Assembly (NCBI RefSeq): GCF_023073715.1
Contig: NZ_JADPKA010000013.1
Coordinates: forward strand, 36,726-100,725
Origin: Bradyrhizobium sp. 164
GTDB taxonomy: Bacteria > Pseudomonadota > Alphaproteobacteria > Rhizobiales > Xanthobacteraceae
Reading direction: 5' to 3'
DNA: 64,000 nt
Numbering within the stretch: position 1 is the first letter of the stretch; each line of letters opens with the position of its first letter. Position numbers and translations under genes: made by a program. The notes under the pieces are model-generated. The model was given only the letters and a program-made list of their open reading frames with translations. It was not told where the DNA came from and did no database searches. Below are positions 8,283 to 18,298 of this stretch, piece after piece.

Positions 8283-9414
8283 AACTATCAGGCGCGCCGC
8301 GATCTCCCGGGCTATGCGCCGTACTTGGTCCATCCGGACGATTTGCTTGTTGGTTTGCGCGCTTTGTGGCTATGGGACGAACAGTGGCGTCGAGTAGAAT
8401 GTTCGCGGCGGAGGCTCGATCGTAGGTCAAGTCATCCAATCTCAAGAGGCTGGATGCACTGAATTAGAAGAAGAATGCGTTCTGGTTCTTGAGCCTCGTT
8501 TTCGGCTATGCGTCTTCGGGGCCCGACGTCCTGGTTGCGCCGTGTTTGGAAGTTTCTGCACACTCCGTGCCCGACGAGGACGCGAGCTCGGGTGAAGCCG
8601 CTTGACCGTGAGCCTGTCCCGATGGAACCTCCGACAGGTACCGCCCCGGCGTCGGTGACAAGCTCAGCCTTGGAGCAACTTCACGGACCGCCGAGCTCTC
8701 GACATATTGTCTGACGTCGGTCAAAAATAGACTCCTGCAGTGCCCAGACACGCGAAGACGACCACCACCCACCATAGGTGCCTTGACGATCTGTGCACCC
8801 GGTGGCAAGTCTGAAACGGCTGTTCAATTGCATCGATCACTTCTCGCTCGCCTACCCGGCTCATTACTTTTTCCATACCAACTGCGAGAACACACTCACG
8901 CCAACAGCCGTGGCGCCGCGCGACACCGACGATCCTCGCATTGGTGAAGTTCGACTATGTACCGGGATGTCCCCGAGGCGGCGCAGGATCCCTGGGTGGA
9001 TGGGGAATACGCCAGGCAGAAGTCAACTACCAAACCTTGTAAGTTGATGAAGATTGCGAGGCGACGTATCAATTTTGATCGATGAACCTCGCACGAGTCA
9101 GGTCGTGGAGCAGTTCGAGCTCTAGCAGCGTCAACAGCCCCGGTGGATGTCTCGTTGGCGAACGTCGGAGATTAGCGAAGCGGAGTTGAATCTGGGGCCC
9201 CGCCGTGGCCGTGTTGATTCGAGTATCTCGCCTGCAGCAGTTGTTCTCTGTCTTCGAGAGGAACGGCTTGCTATCCCACACCGCGTTTCGTCAGCAGATC
9301 GGCCGTCACGCAAGCTTCCAATTGTCTAGCGACATTCCGGACTACTGTCGGCAAAAAGGAATGCAAAAGACTTCGCTTGCGACCACAAACTTCGTAAACA
9401 TAGGATAACAATCG
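8283..9414. other. 1.1-kb gap, no gene seen
   Basis: No reading frame on either strand has convincing protein-like sequence. A GG-N10-GC element with TTGCA at 8818-8831 (+) looks like a sigma-54 promoter but has no gene behind it for ~580 bases. The last 15 bases hold the AGGATAA ribosome site of the hemN-like gene. Confidence 0.4.
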
Positions 9415-10749
9415 TTGCAGACCTCGGTCCTGGAAAAGTATTGCGATGCTCGCCTTCCTTGGTACACCATCTATCCAACTGTAGCCCAGTTCTCCACGGT
9501 GGTCGGCGCCGAAGCCTCTGAGAAATGGCTGCAGCGCCTGCCGGTTAATGAGTCCGTGTCGCTCTATTTCCACGTTCCGTTCTGTCGATCGATTTGCTGG
9601 TATTGCGGCTTCGCTCGAAGCATCACTCGCCGGGATTCACCCATCCTAGAATATTTGGCGGTTCTTCGTAAGGAGATCGAGTTGGTCGCCGCGCAGGTGC
9701 CGCAACGGCTGCCTGTGAGCGACGTGCACTTCGGCGGTGGAACGCCGACCCTCATCGAGCCCGCGCAGTTCGGGGCACTGATGGAACTTCTGCGCCGCCG
9801 CTTTGCGGTTTCGAAAACGGCCGCCATCGCTGTTGAGATCGACCCGCGCACGTTCACGCTCGCCACATCCGAAGCGTTAGCGGCTGCCGGCGTGAACCGC
9901 GCGAGCCTGGGCGTCCAGAGCTTCGATCCAATTGTTCAAAAGGCCATTAACCGCGTTCAGAGTGAGGCACAAACAGAGCGCGCTGTCGAAATGCTGCGGC
10001 AGCATGGAGTAATGCGCATCAACTTCGACCTCATCTACGGTCTGCCAAATCAGACGGTGCAGTCCTGCGTTCAGACCGCGACTACGGCGGTGGCCATGCG
10101 ACCAGACCGGCTTGCGGTATTTGGCTACGCGCACGTTCCTTCCTTTAAGAAGAATCAGCGCCTGATCGACGAGGCAGCGCTGCCAGACAGCCCTGCCCGT
10201 GCAGAACAGGCCGCGGCAATGGCCAATACACTGATTGCTGCGGGCTACCGCCAAATCGGACTTGACCATTTCGCCTTGCCGGACGATGAGCTCGCGCTGG
10301 CGCAGAAAGCCGGTCGCCTGCGGCGGAACTCACTGGGTTACTCGGCCGACACCTGCCATAAAGTCATCGGTTTCGGCCCGTCGGCCATCGGCCGAGTTGG
10401 CGATGGTTACGTCCAGAATGAAGTTGCAGCGGGTTCTTACAGCGGCCAAATCAAAGCCGGCCGTCTGGCGACGTCAAAGGGCTACTGTCTCAGCCTCGAA
10501 GACCGCGTCCGGGCCGCAATCATCGAGCGGCTGATGTGCGATTTCGAGGTCGACGTGCCGGCAATTTGCATTGCTCATGGATTTGACCCGGTCCCGTTCC
10601 TCGGTTCACCCGAACGCTTGGCAATGCTCGCCGAGGATGGGATCGTGGAGGTGGACAAGGGATTCATCCGCGTGAGGCAGGAGCATCGTTTTCTAACTCG
10701 CGCTGTGGCCGCCGCATTCGATGCTTATCTCGGCGCGCCGCTCTGTTAA
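9415..10749 (+). CDS. HemN-like oxygen-independent coproporphyrinogen oxidase
   Basis: A 444-aa radical-SAM protein of the HemN family, which oxidatively decarboxylates coproporphyrinogen III in haem synthesis under low oxygen. The TTG start at 9415 is supported by AGGATAA seven bases upstream. The cluster region YFHVPFCRSICWYCGFAR gives Cys57, Cys61 and Cys64 (CxxxCxxC), with the Tyr and His that precede it in HemN. Further family blocks: VHFGGGTPTLIEP, SLGVQSFDP, RINFDLIYGLPNQT, IGLDHFALPDDELA and GFGPSAIG. Odd: E. coli HemN has a fourth cysteine two residues after the third (CxC); here it is Phe66. Bacteroids need much haem, so a symbiotic copy is reasonable. No clear FixK box was found upstream. 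Confidence 0.85.
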   Translation: MQTSVLEKYCDARLPWYTIYPTVAQFSTVVGAEASEKWLQRLPVNESVSLYFHVPFCRSICWYCGFARSITRRDSPILEYLAVLRKEIELVAAQVPQRLPVSDVHFGGGTPTLIEPAQFGALMELLRRRFAVSKTAAIAVEIDPRTFTLATSEALAAAGVNRASLGVQSFDPIVQKAINRVQSEAQTERAVEMLRQHGVMRINFDLIYGLPNQTVQSCVQTATTAVAMRPDRLAVFGYAHVPSFKKNQRLIDEAALPDSPARAEQAAAMANTLIAAGYRQIGLDHFALPDDELALAQKAGRLRRNSLGYSADTCHKVIGFGPSAIGRVGDGYVQNEVAAGSYSGQIKAGRLATSKGYCLSLEDRVRAAIIERLMCDFEVDVPAICIAHGFDPVPFLGSPERLAMLAEDGIVEVDKGFIRVRQEHRFLTRAVAAAFDAYLGAPLC

Positions 10750-10981
10750 GGCCAGCCAAGGAGCGCTGATCGTATGAATGCATTACCTTCCGTTACGCGC
10801 CCAGAAGCCCGGGTAACGAGTTTCGCTCACCTGGTGCACTCACGTACAGCGCCAAATTCGTAAAGGACGCCGTGCGCAGCTGTGCGACGAGAGCCGGCCC
10901 GGCCCTAGCCGCGAAGTCAGCTAGGCGAGTTGCTGCCGGGAATTGGACGCCCCCGACTGCAACGCAGTCCGCTCAAGCGGC

Positions 10982-11220
10982 GTGACCGACAAAGTTCATC
11001 ACATCACCACCATTGCCCGTGTGGCCGCGGACCTCGACCAGGACGACGACTGGCTGCGGGACGTCGCCAACAAAATGGCGATCGCTTCATTTGGGTCTAC
11101 CGCGTCGGAGAAGATGAGATGTAGGCGTTCAGCGACTTCGGTATCGAAAACCTGATCGAGCTCGTCCGGATGTACGAGGATGTTTCGACCTCCTCAAGCG
11201 CTGGCAGCCCGGGATACCGC
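10982..11220 (+). pseudogene. Remnant of a small acidic hypothetical protein
   Basis: Starting at GTG 10982 the plus strand reads HHITTIARVAADLDQDDDWL and RDVANKM, shifts frame to FIWVYRVGEDEM, meets a TAG, continues AFSDFGIENLIELVRMYED and then, after another shift, FDLLKRWQP. The pieces are colinear and together resemble a ~75-residue acidic protein (an ITTIGRVAxDLxEDxDWL... DGVIWVYGVGEDG... FGIENLIELxxxY pattern) that I recall from Bradyrhizobium genomes. Two frameshifts and one stop make it non-functional. Function of the family is unknown to me. Confidence 0.6.
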
Positions 11221-12335
11221 AATCAGCCTGCGGTCTACGCTGGATACGAACTCCCAGCAAAGAGGAGCGCTTCGTGGTGATGCACGACGGATCCTATTGA
11301 TGTGCATGGTCGCCGCTCGACCGGAATCGCTACGGATCGCTGCGTGCAATCCAGAGCAGCAGCTGGTCGACGCGATGAGCTAGACCAAAGAGCACAAAAG
11401 GACCGGCGCCGGCGCGACACGGCGCCAACGATAATCGAGCACCACAGTTAGAACCGGATCCCGCGGGATCGAAACAAGTTTCCCGTAAGAGCCTCGCGCA
11501 ACCGCAATCGAAGCGACCTTCCCGAATGGCACCCCTCGATGCTGCCATACCGGAGTTCGTCCCTGACGCCGGGACGGTCTCGCGCCGAGCGGCACGACAG
11601 ATTCGCACAGCGAGGCCGACGTCCCGCGCCCGGTCAACCTACCAAACCTAGCAATTGATGGAGATGACGGACACATGCCAGTCAGTGCCGGTGAAACTCG
11701 CTCGGGCCACATCAAGGACGAAGTCGCGATGCGATATAGATCCGGTAACTCCAATCGAGCTGATGGATGTTCTGTCTGGTCCCGCAGCTATCAAAACGCC
11801 TCCAATCGCGCTCTCCATCTTCCCATGAGAGCCAATCAAGGCCTCGTGCCGGCCTCAGCGAGCTTACGGGCGTCAAAAGATGTTAGCCCCTTCTGCCCGC
11901 CTGTGCTTCATCCCATGGACCGAGCTGCGGGCGTTTCTAGGGTCCGGCGTGTTCTTATGCGAGCTCAGCTAGCGCGGCTCTCTGTTGAAGAACATCCTCG
12001 TGGCAGCGGATTTGTCGCGAGAATCCCTGGGCTCCGGCGCTGGCCGCCAATCTCTTGCCAGCGAACGTCACATCGAGCAGGCCACACCCCGTCTCGACAC
12101 GGTGCAGCAGATGCTTGCACTCGATTAGCGATCGAGCGGCTGGGTTGCGTCGCGCTGGGTACCACCACGTTGGCCAAGCTGCGCCAGCAGTGGTGATAGC
12201 GCGGAAGGCTGAGCGGGTCTCGTTGGCATAGAGATGCCGCCTGGCCTCAAGCGTCACCTAGTCCGCCTTGAGCACTAGGATCCCGAACCGGTCTAGACCG
12301 TCAGATGGACGTGCACCTTATTCAAATCGACGGAC
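11221..12335. other. 1.1-kb gap with weak coding traces
   Basis: No supported gene. Around 11655-11830 the plus strand can be read as VPVKLARATSRTKSRCDIDP followed by a short helix-like stretch, without a convincing start; it may be a remnant. Nothing resembling a transposase was recognised. Confidence 0.35.
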
Positions 12336-13931
12336 GTGGAAATCACGATGCATTGTTGCGGTATAGCGCCAGTATCCATGCGGACATACTCGGCTGGCGA
12401 AGTTGCTTTCATCTCTCGACCAAGTGCGAAGTCAAGAGGGCGTATTCTCCTTTCCCTGATAGCTAGTCTCGCCTGCAGTTCGGCGGAGGCAGAACCTGGT
12501 GATATCTCTGGCCCTAGAAGTCACAGCCCCGATGAGCTCGCCGAAGCAAGAAGCCAAACAATCTCGAATCCGGCTGTAACCTTCCGAAGCGGCCGGCCCA
12601 AAGGAGCAGCGCGCCTTTCTGGGAACTCGCTGCCAAAAGCAGCTAGGTCTACCACAACGCGCGACAGTGCGGAGGTCACCGCCAAGAGCAGAAGTCAAAA
12701 GCAGATTGACCCATTCGCAAAATTCGAGAAGCTCCGCGAAAAAGGTGCGGCGTTCACTGGGCCTGGTCCTGCGGACACCATAGATCAGGATACAGCTTCT
12801 GTCAGATCCGAGCTTTCGGATCTCGGGATTGGATTCGCCGGCTGGACCCTAAACACGTTCGTCAACAATCAACTCGGTAATGCCGCCAGAAGCACCATCG
12901 CCAATCAACAATATGTCGGCCAGAATCCGACATTTAGTACGGTCAACTCTATGATCGTGACCTATGACCTCGCTCGGTTTGGAATTCCCGACGGTCAGAT
13001 CGTCGTGGGAGCCGAGCATCAATATTGGACATGGAAGAGCGCCGGGCCAGACCGACTGGGAATTAATGCAGTTTCCTACTATCAAACGTTCTTCGAAAGG
13101 AAGATCGAACTCAAAGTGGGTTACCTCAGGAACCAACATGAGTTTGCGGGTGCCGGAGAAAAAGTTTTTGGACCCTCGTCGAAGATGCTGTTCCAAGCAG
13201 GCATGAGCAACAATTGGGCGCCAACGCCGGCTTTTAATCTGAAGTACAATTTTGACGATCGCTTATATAACAAGCTCTCAATCCAGCGCTCGCTTAGTCC
13301 AGCCGGTCAATATACGCATGTAAGCGAAAATCCCACTGGCTTGAACTGGAGCACGCGCGACGCGGGCATTCTTTTACTTGATGAAGTTTGCTATAAGAAC
13401 AAGCCTGCTCCCGGGGTACCCGAGACTTGGCTGCGGGCTGGCGCGGGCTTTAACAACAGCAGCTACACGGACCTACAGCATCCGACGCAACCGACAGCCA
13501 AGGCGAACAGCGTCTACTATGTAGCTGCGGATAGGCAATTCTGGCAGTCTGCCGTCCATGGCTCGGCATCTCGCGGAATCTATGGCGGGTTCTCTGCGAT
13601 GTACGCTCCGCCTGACCTAAATAGGGCTAGTCAGTACTACGAGCTTCGCCTGTATGCGAAGGGCCTGTTTGACAGCCGGCCCACTGATCAGATGAGTCTT
13701 GTTGTCAACAACACCATCTGGAGCCATTTCGCGGTGGACGCTGCATTGGCGAAAGAGCAGCTGGCGCACCGGGACAGCACAGCAATTTCGGGACTGTATA
13801 CGGCGCATCTGGCGCCCGGGATATATACAACCGTAGGACTGACGTACATCAATCACCCGACAAGCATTACCTACACGCCGCAAACAGGACACGCCCTGAA
13901 TATATTGGTATCTACGTCGGTATTCTTCTAG
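12336..13931 (+). CDS. OprB-type carbohydrate porin
   Basis: A 531-aa outer-membrane beta-barrel. The N-terminus has a basic region then LLSLIASLACSSAEA, a plausible signal peptide ending near residue 52, so translation may really begin at the in-frame ATG 12378. A variable serine-rich stretch (~55-120) is followed by ~400 residues of alternating amphipathic strands rich in Tyr, Asn and Gly, e.g. GIGFAGWTLNTFVNNQLG, VVGAEHQYWTWKS, YYQTFFERKIELKVGYLRN, GIYGGFSAMYAPPD. The chain ends in STSVFF, the terminal aromatic residue required for barrel assembly. The closest family I recognise is OprB (carbohydrate-selective porin). It stands alone, between gaps, so substrate and regulation cannot be inferred. 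Confidence 0.75.
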   Translation: MEITMHCCGIAPVSMRTYSAGEVAFISRPSAKSRGRILLSLIASLACSSAEAEPGDISGPRSHSPDELAEARSQTISNPAVTFRSGRPKGAARLSGNSLPKAARSTTTRDSAEVTAKSRSQKQIDPFAKFEKLREKGAAFTGPGPADTIDQDTASVRSELSDLGIGFAGWTLNTFVNNQLGNAARSTIANQQYVGQNPTFSTVNSMIVTYDLARFGIPDGQIVVGAEHQYWTWKSAGPDRLGINAVSYYQTFFERKIELKVGYLRNQHEFAGAGEKVFGPSSKMLFQAGMSNNWAPTPAFNLKYNFDDRLYNKLSIQRSLSPAGQYTHVSENPTGLNWSTRDAGILLLDEVCYKNKPAPGVPETWLRAGAGFNNSSYTDLQHPTQPTAKANSVYYVAADRQFWQSAVHGSASRGIYGGFSAMYAPPDLNRASQYYELRLYAKGLFDSRPTDQMSLVVNNTIWSHFAVDAALAKEQLAHRDSTAISGLYTAHLAPGIYTTVGLTYINHPTSITYTPQTGHALNILVSTSVFF

Positions 13932-14711
13932 GCTCTCAGGACTGCGCGGACCGTCATGTAGTCGATATCCCCACTCGCCCTTTTCAACGGTGTGGGCCAC
14001 CCATCACGGCGATTTTGGTATCCGCTGTGCTCCTGACGCGAAGCCGGGTACCCCGTAAAATTGAGCCGTGATATCCAACGTAGCATGCTGTTGGGAATGG
14101 TAGGTTAGAGCCTGCTGCTTCGGTCTACGAGCGATAGGCCGACATCGTACTTGCGCAAGAGCTATACCCTCCGGCCGCGGAATGATCTTCGATGCTCATT
14201 TGTTCAATTGAGTGCTGAGCTTGCGGCAGCGACATTGCTTTTGGATGATTGCTGGTGCAGTTCGTCAGACTCGCGTCCGAGCTCGTACTCTGCCATGACA
14301 AGCCGAAATCGTGCCCTCGGAGCTTAGTTCACGCCGAAGAGGTGTGGTAAGCGGAACCGCGACACAGGTGCCAAAGCTACCCAACTACGGCAATCGCTAT
14401 ATCTGTCCGACGGTCGTGGCGCTGGCCGAAAGGCGATGCGCGAGGTCGGCGGACACGTGCCCCCCTTCGGCGGCAAATCGACCGGACGCGGCCGGATGAC
14501 GTGCGCCACTCGAATGCTGACTCATTTTCGCCGGTCGAGACGAGCTTTAGCATCTTACTCCAGCAAGGAGGTCGCCTCCCGAGTCTGCGGCGCGTTAGCC
14601 CTCCCATCCAATTGCGCGTGGCGTTCTGCTGGGTTCCTTCTCTTCTCAAACATCTATTCGCGCGAACATGCGATAAGAGCAGTGCATTATCGGTGAATTT
14701 GCCGAGCCTTG
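13932..14711. other. Gap between convergent porin and dioxygenase
   Basis: About 780 bases between two convergent genes; terminators are expected here. A weak hairpin GCCT-AGCA-AGGC at ~14717-14728 lies at the end of the dioxygenase gene. Two GG-N10-GC elements (14225-14238 +, 14563-14576 -) have no gene behind them. No coding sequence recognised. Confidence 0.35.
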
Positions 14712-15641
14712 CTAGGCAACCTTCGTGGACGGGTGCTTCGTCGTCTTGAGGCGCGTTACACTGCATCGACCGTCGACGCTGACGGGCGCGTCACCATCGA
14801 TTGTGGCACGATGAACGACGCGATGCTGGTCACCGTAATCGTTGACCGCATAATGCTGCGTTGCGCGGTTATCCCAGATCGCGACATCGCCTTCTTTCCA
14901 GCTCCAACGTACGGTGTTTTCGGGTGCCGTGATATGAGACTGGAATAGATCAAACAGCTTCTGACCGTCGCGTTTTGGGATATCAATAAACCTTTGCACC
15001 AGATCGCCGAGCACCAGCGCGCGCTCGCTGGTCTCGGGATGTACACGGACCACCGGGTGCTCCGTCTCATAGATCGTTTTGGTAAAGACCTCATCAAAAT
15101 GCTTCTGGTCGATTTCGCGAACACGGCAGGTCCCGGCGTAGTCGAAGGCGTTGCTGTGAACGGTCCAGAGTTCGTCGGCAAGCCGTTGGAGCGGCCGCGG
15201 AAGATCCAGATAGGCGGCCACAGCGTTTGACCAAATCGTATCGCCACCGGACGATGGGACCACAATGGCTCGCAGCACCGCAAGTCTAGGATACGCCGCG
15301 AGAAAGGTTCCATCGGCGTGCCATACATCAGCCCGGCTACCTCCGCGCGCGGAATCAAGCTCGATGATCGAGGTCGTTCCATTGATCGTACCGAGTGTCG
15401 GATGCGGCACCAGCCTTCCCAAACAAGCAGCAAAGCGCTCCTGCTCCGCGTCATCAAGATGCCCCTGATCACGGAAGAAGATCACCTTGTGTTCGAGCAG
15501 CAAGCTGTTGATCCCAGCGATAGTTTGGCTCGGTAAATCACCCGAGAGCGTGATATTTCTGATTTCAACACCGATGCGCGGTGCGCGCTTGACGACGTCG
15601 GTCAGTGGAATGACACTCTCGGTCGAAGCCGTTTGTTTCAT
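14712..15641 (-). CDS. TauD/TfdA-family Fe(II)/2-oxoglutarate dioxygenase
   Basis: A ~309-aa protein from the ATG at 15641 (MKQTASTESVIPLTDVV); an upstream in-frame start at 15674 would add 11 residues. Family signatures: GVEIRNITLSGDL near the N-terminus, LEHKVIFFRDQGHL, the iron-binding HxD in DVWHADGTF, and the distal histidine block WDNRATQHYAVNDYGDQHRVVHRATI, whose last His and Arg bind iron and 2-oxoglutarate. These enzymes hydroxylate sulfonates, phenoxyacids, amino acids or lipids; the substrate is not predictable here. No sulfonate transporter is adjacent, so a taurine role is unlikely. A near-perfect sigma-54 promoter lies ~95 bases upstream, implying expression together with nitrogen-fixation genes. 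Confidence 0.88.
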   Translation of the reverse strand: MKQTASTESVIPLTDVVKRAPRIGVEIRNITLSGDLPSQTIAGINSLLLEHKVIFFRDQGHLDDAEQERFAACLGRLVPHPTLGTINGTTSIIELDSARGGSRADVWHADGTFLAAYPRLAVLRAIVVPSSGGDTIWSNAVAAYLDLPRPLQRLADELWTVHSNAFDYAGTCRVREIDQKHFDEVFTKTIYETEHPVVRVHPETSERALVLGDLVQRFIDIPKRDGQKLFDLFQSHITAPENTVRWSWKEGDVAIWDNRATQHYAVNDYGDQHRVVHRATIDGDAPVSVDGRCSVTRLKTTKHPSTKVA

Positions 15642-15734
15642 TGCGAATTTTTCCAAGCTTTGCAGATTCTTCAAGCGGACAAGGGCGCGTGTGACTCGGT
15701 TTCGAAGGCGAGCCTCGCGCTACGGGTACTCTCG

Positions 15735-15750
15735 AGCAAGCACCATGCCA
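15735..15750 (-). promoter_or_regulatory. Sigma-54 (-24/-12) promoter of the dioxygenase gene
   Basis: The minus strand reads TGGCATGGTGCTTGCT, a full match to TGGYAYR-N4-TTGCW with GG and GC exactly ten bases apart. The expected transcription start (~15725) leaves an 85-base leader to the ATG at 15641. No perfect NifA site TGT-N10-ACA is seen; TGT-N10-ACC at 15898-15913 is the closest, ~160 bases upstream. Confidence 0.7.
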
Positions 15751-16047
15751 GTCGGAAAACGGAGCTGTGAACGTCCGTCAGGTACAGGATCGGATTCGAG
15801 TCAAACAGTTTGCCAGGAACTCGATGCCACCTCCACCCTCTTGCCAACGCCACCCGGGTTGGCGGCGAAAGGCATAGGGCACATAATCGACAAGAAATGT
15901 ACCGCTCGGCACCCGAAGAGAAAGGCCATACGGTCCTCGTGCAACGTCGGGCAGCCAGCTGTGCGTGCTGTTCTCGTCCAGTATGCGCCCTCCGCTCAAC
16001 AGTTTGCGGAAGTCGGCCAGTCTCGAGCCGCCTCTGCGAACGGGCCG

Positions 16048-17249
16048 TCACCGGCTCTCAAGGTGTCCGGGACCTGCCCTGGCCGTGATCACTGCCGAAA
16101 CATCATCGGCTGGAAATGGAAGAGGAATAGATGACCTTGGAAGAGCTCCAAACGATGAACTACGGCTGAGGCGAAAGCCATTGATCCGCGGCACTGGGAT
16201 CGCGATGTTCTCGATGCACAGACGTCCGAGCACGGCGAGGCAGATGTTCTGCACGGTCCGGCTCGGTTTGCTCAACAAGCCAAAGATATGTCCACTACCA
16301 GTCTTGATAGGTGTTTCAATGTTGTCAAAGTAGTTGCCCTCGATCAGTACTTGCACAGATGGTCCAGCATCCACTGCATGGAAGAATCCGCCGCTCTGTT
16401 GCGCATTCGTGTTGCGGAAGTAATTGCTAAGGAGATGAATAATAGCCTGCGCTCCGTCAATGTGCGGCGCCCGCCCTGAGATCTCATGGAAATAGTTATT
16501 TGCGATGGTGATCGTCTGCGGGACACCAAGAAACAGGAGATTCCAATGGTGCTCCCCGTTACAATAGGAGGAATAGGTATCGCTGCCATCGAAGTCGTTC
16601 CAGGAATCGTAATATTCGTCGTAGGGCCAAAACCGCCGGCAATCATCTGCCGCCCGATATTGTGAAATCGGTTGTGATCGATCCTAACCAGGTCGGCTCG
16701 TGCAATTGCAATAGCATCGCCGGCAAATATCACGCCTTGATTGATATCACTGATGGTCAGGTTGCGAATAACGACGTTGCTGACCCCATTTAGGCGTAGC
16801 CCCTTCCCTTTGATTGTAGCGCTCAGGCCAACGCCGATCACCGTCTTGTTTGAGCCAATCTCCAGCGGGCGCTTGCCGGCCCTGTCGAAGCCGACCAATG
16901 TCTTCTCCTTGCCATCGCAATGCGCATCGTTGCCGTCTATAAGGAGAAGGGACTCACTCTTGTAAGGTGCCGAACAAGCACGGCCGTATTGGCAACCCTG
17001 CCCCTCGCCTTTCCCTTCCGTACCTTTCCGACTACCTGGATCTCGCGCGGACTATTGTCATTGCAGTGCCCGTAGCTGTACGAACGACACATACTTCAGA
17101 GCTTTGGTTGATCTGACCTGAACTACCTCGCCTCCAAGGGCGCCCGTCGCTGCAGAGCCAAAGCCCTTGAGGGCTTCCGATCGCACATTGTTCGATCCGA
17201 GCACGGAAGAGACGCCGACGACGACAGCAAGTCCACCGAGCACGCGCAA
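16048..17249 (-). pseudogene. Secreted pectin lyase (PL1 family), frameshifted
   Basis: The minus strand encodes almost a whole ~400-residue pectin-lyase-type polysaccharide lyase broken by frameshifts. In order: a hydrophobic leader RVLGGLAVVVGVSSVLG, then GFGSAATGALGG; two stops/a shift near 17050; LLIDGNDAHCDGKEKTLVGF, SNKTVIGVGLSATIKGKGLR, NVVIRNLTISDINQGVIFAG, DHNRFHNIGRQMIAGGFG; a second shift near 16605; then FDGSDTYSSYCNGEHHWNLL, NNYFHEISGRAPHIDG, VLIEGNYFDNIETP and a terminal CLAVLGRLCIENI. The SNK...IGxG, GDAI, CNGEHHW and CxxxLGRxC blocks follow pectin lyases, best known from fungi. An intact copy would loosen plant cell walls during infection. Confidence 0.75.
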
Positions 17250-18298
17250 CGACCGCTTGATGTGCTCATCGTGTCCTTCATAGGCATATGCTCTCTCTTA
17301 CCCGGAAAATCCGCACGAGGACTTGAACTCTCGAACTGAAATGCTGAACTGGAATAGGCCATCAGCATGCGGCGTTAACGCGATCAGATCGTCCTCAATA
17401 AGGCAGGATCGGAAGATCGGAACCATGCTACGCAACAGCCGAAGTGTGCAGCCGCAGGCTCCGCGCCAGCTGTGATGGATCTGGGTAGCCATAGAGCCAA
17501 TCACGGCCGATGAAAGCAGCGGTCGATGCTTCGAGGCCCCGTCAGCGGAATACTGTAGCGCGCAACACGTCTGGCCTGGGAGGATGGGCCGTCGCTCTTG
17601 ACGTTTTGCTGGACCGGCGGGAGGCGCTTGAGCTCTTCGGCATTTTCGACCAGCGCCAGAACGCGTGATGCATGATAATTCGCATCCGCGGGAAACAGAT
17701 AGGCGGCGCGGCTGGGATCGTCGTCTTCCTGGATTGCACGTCGGATGTCAGGCCCCCTTCTTCTGCGATATAGATGGGCCAGATTGGCCCCGTATGTCGC
17801 GTGCCAGACACATCACACGGACGGACGCCTCCTATCGATTTCATGACCGGCAATCATCACGCCGCCGGAATGGCTACGATTTCCTTGTTTTTGATTGTCT
17901 GTCCAGTGCCAGGGGCGGATCTAGCACAGCCAGTCACCGCCAACCTGCGACTCGCGGCGCTTCGAGCTGATGCGGCAGGGCTCAGCCGCAATTCTGGTCG
18001 TCCCCACTCACAGCCCTAAGGTGAAGCTGCTCATGTGCTGCAGTCATCGGCACGAAGAGCCGAATTCGTCTGCAAGCGGGCGCATAGAAGGCAACGGCTG
18101 ACCAGCGTGCAAACGCACCCTCCGATGTGCACCTGCACCTTTGACGCATCATAGGTTTGCTGCCCCCAGGGCCTAGCGCGCGCGGAGGAATGAAACCACC
18201 CACCAAAACTGATCGTTTTTATGATCCAGCATGAGGTGTACCCCAGTCCGAATCATGAGTCGCCCGGCTTTCCCTCGGGCTGCCGGGGAGCTTCGTCG
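17250..18298. other. 1-kb gap, no gene seen
   Basis: Includes the uncertain 5' end of the pectin-lyase remnant (to about 17290). The rest has only short shadow frames. The GGGAG at 18286-18290 belongs to the following PaiB gene. Confidence 0.35.

Noticed and set aside
8818..8831. CGGCTGTTCAATTGCA, sigma-54-like, plus strand
   Set aside because: No gene for ~580 bases. About twenty GG-N10 with TTGCW matches are expected by chance in both strands of 64 kb.
14225..14238. CGGCAGCGACATTGCT, sigma-54-like, plus strand
   Set aside because: Good -12 half but no plus-strand gene downstream before the convergent dioxygenase.
14563..14576. Minus-strand AGGCGACCTCCTTGCT, sigma-54-like
   Set aside because: No minus-strand gene downstream; likely chance.
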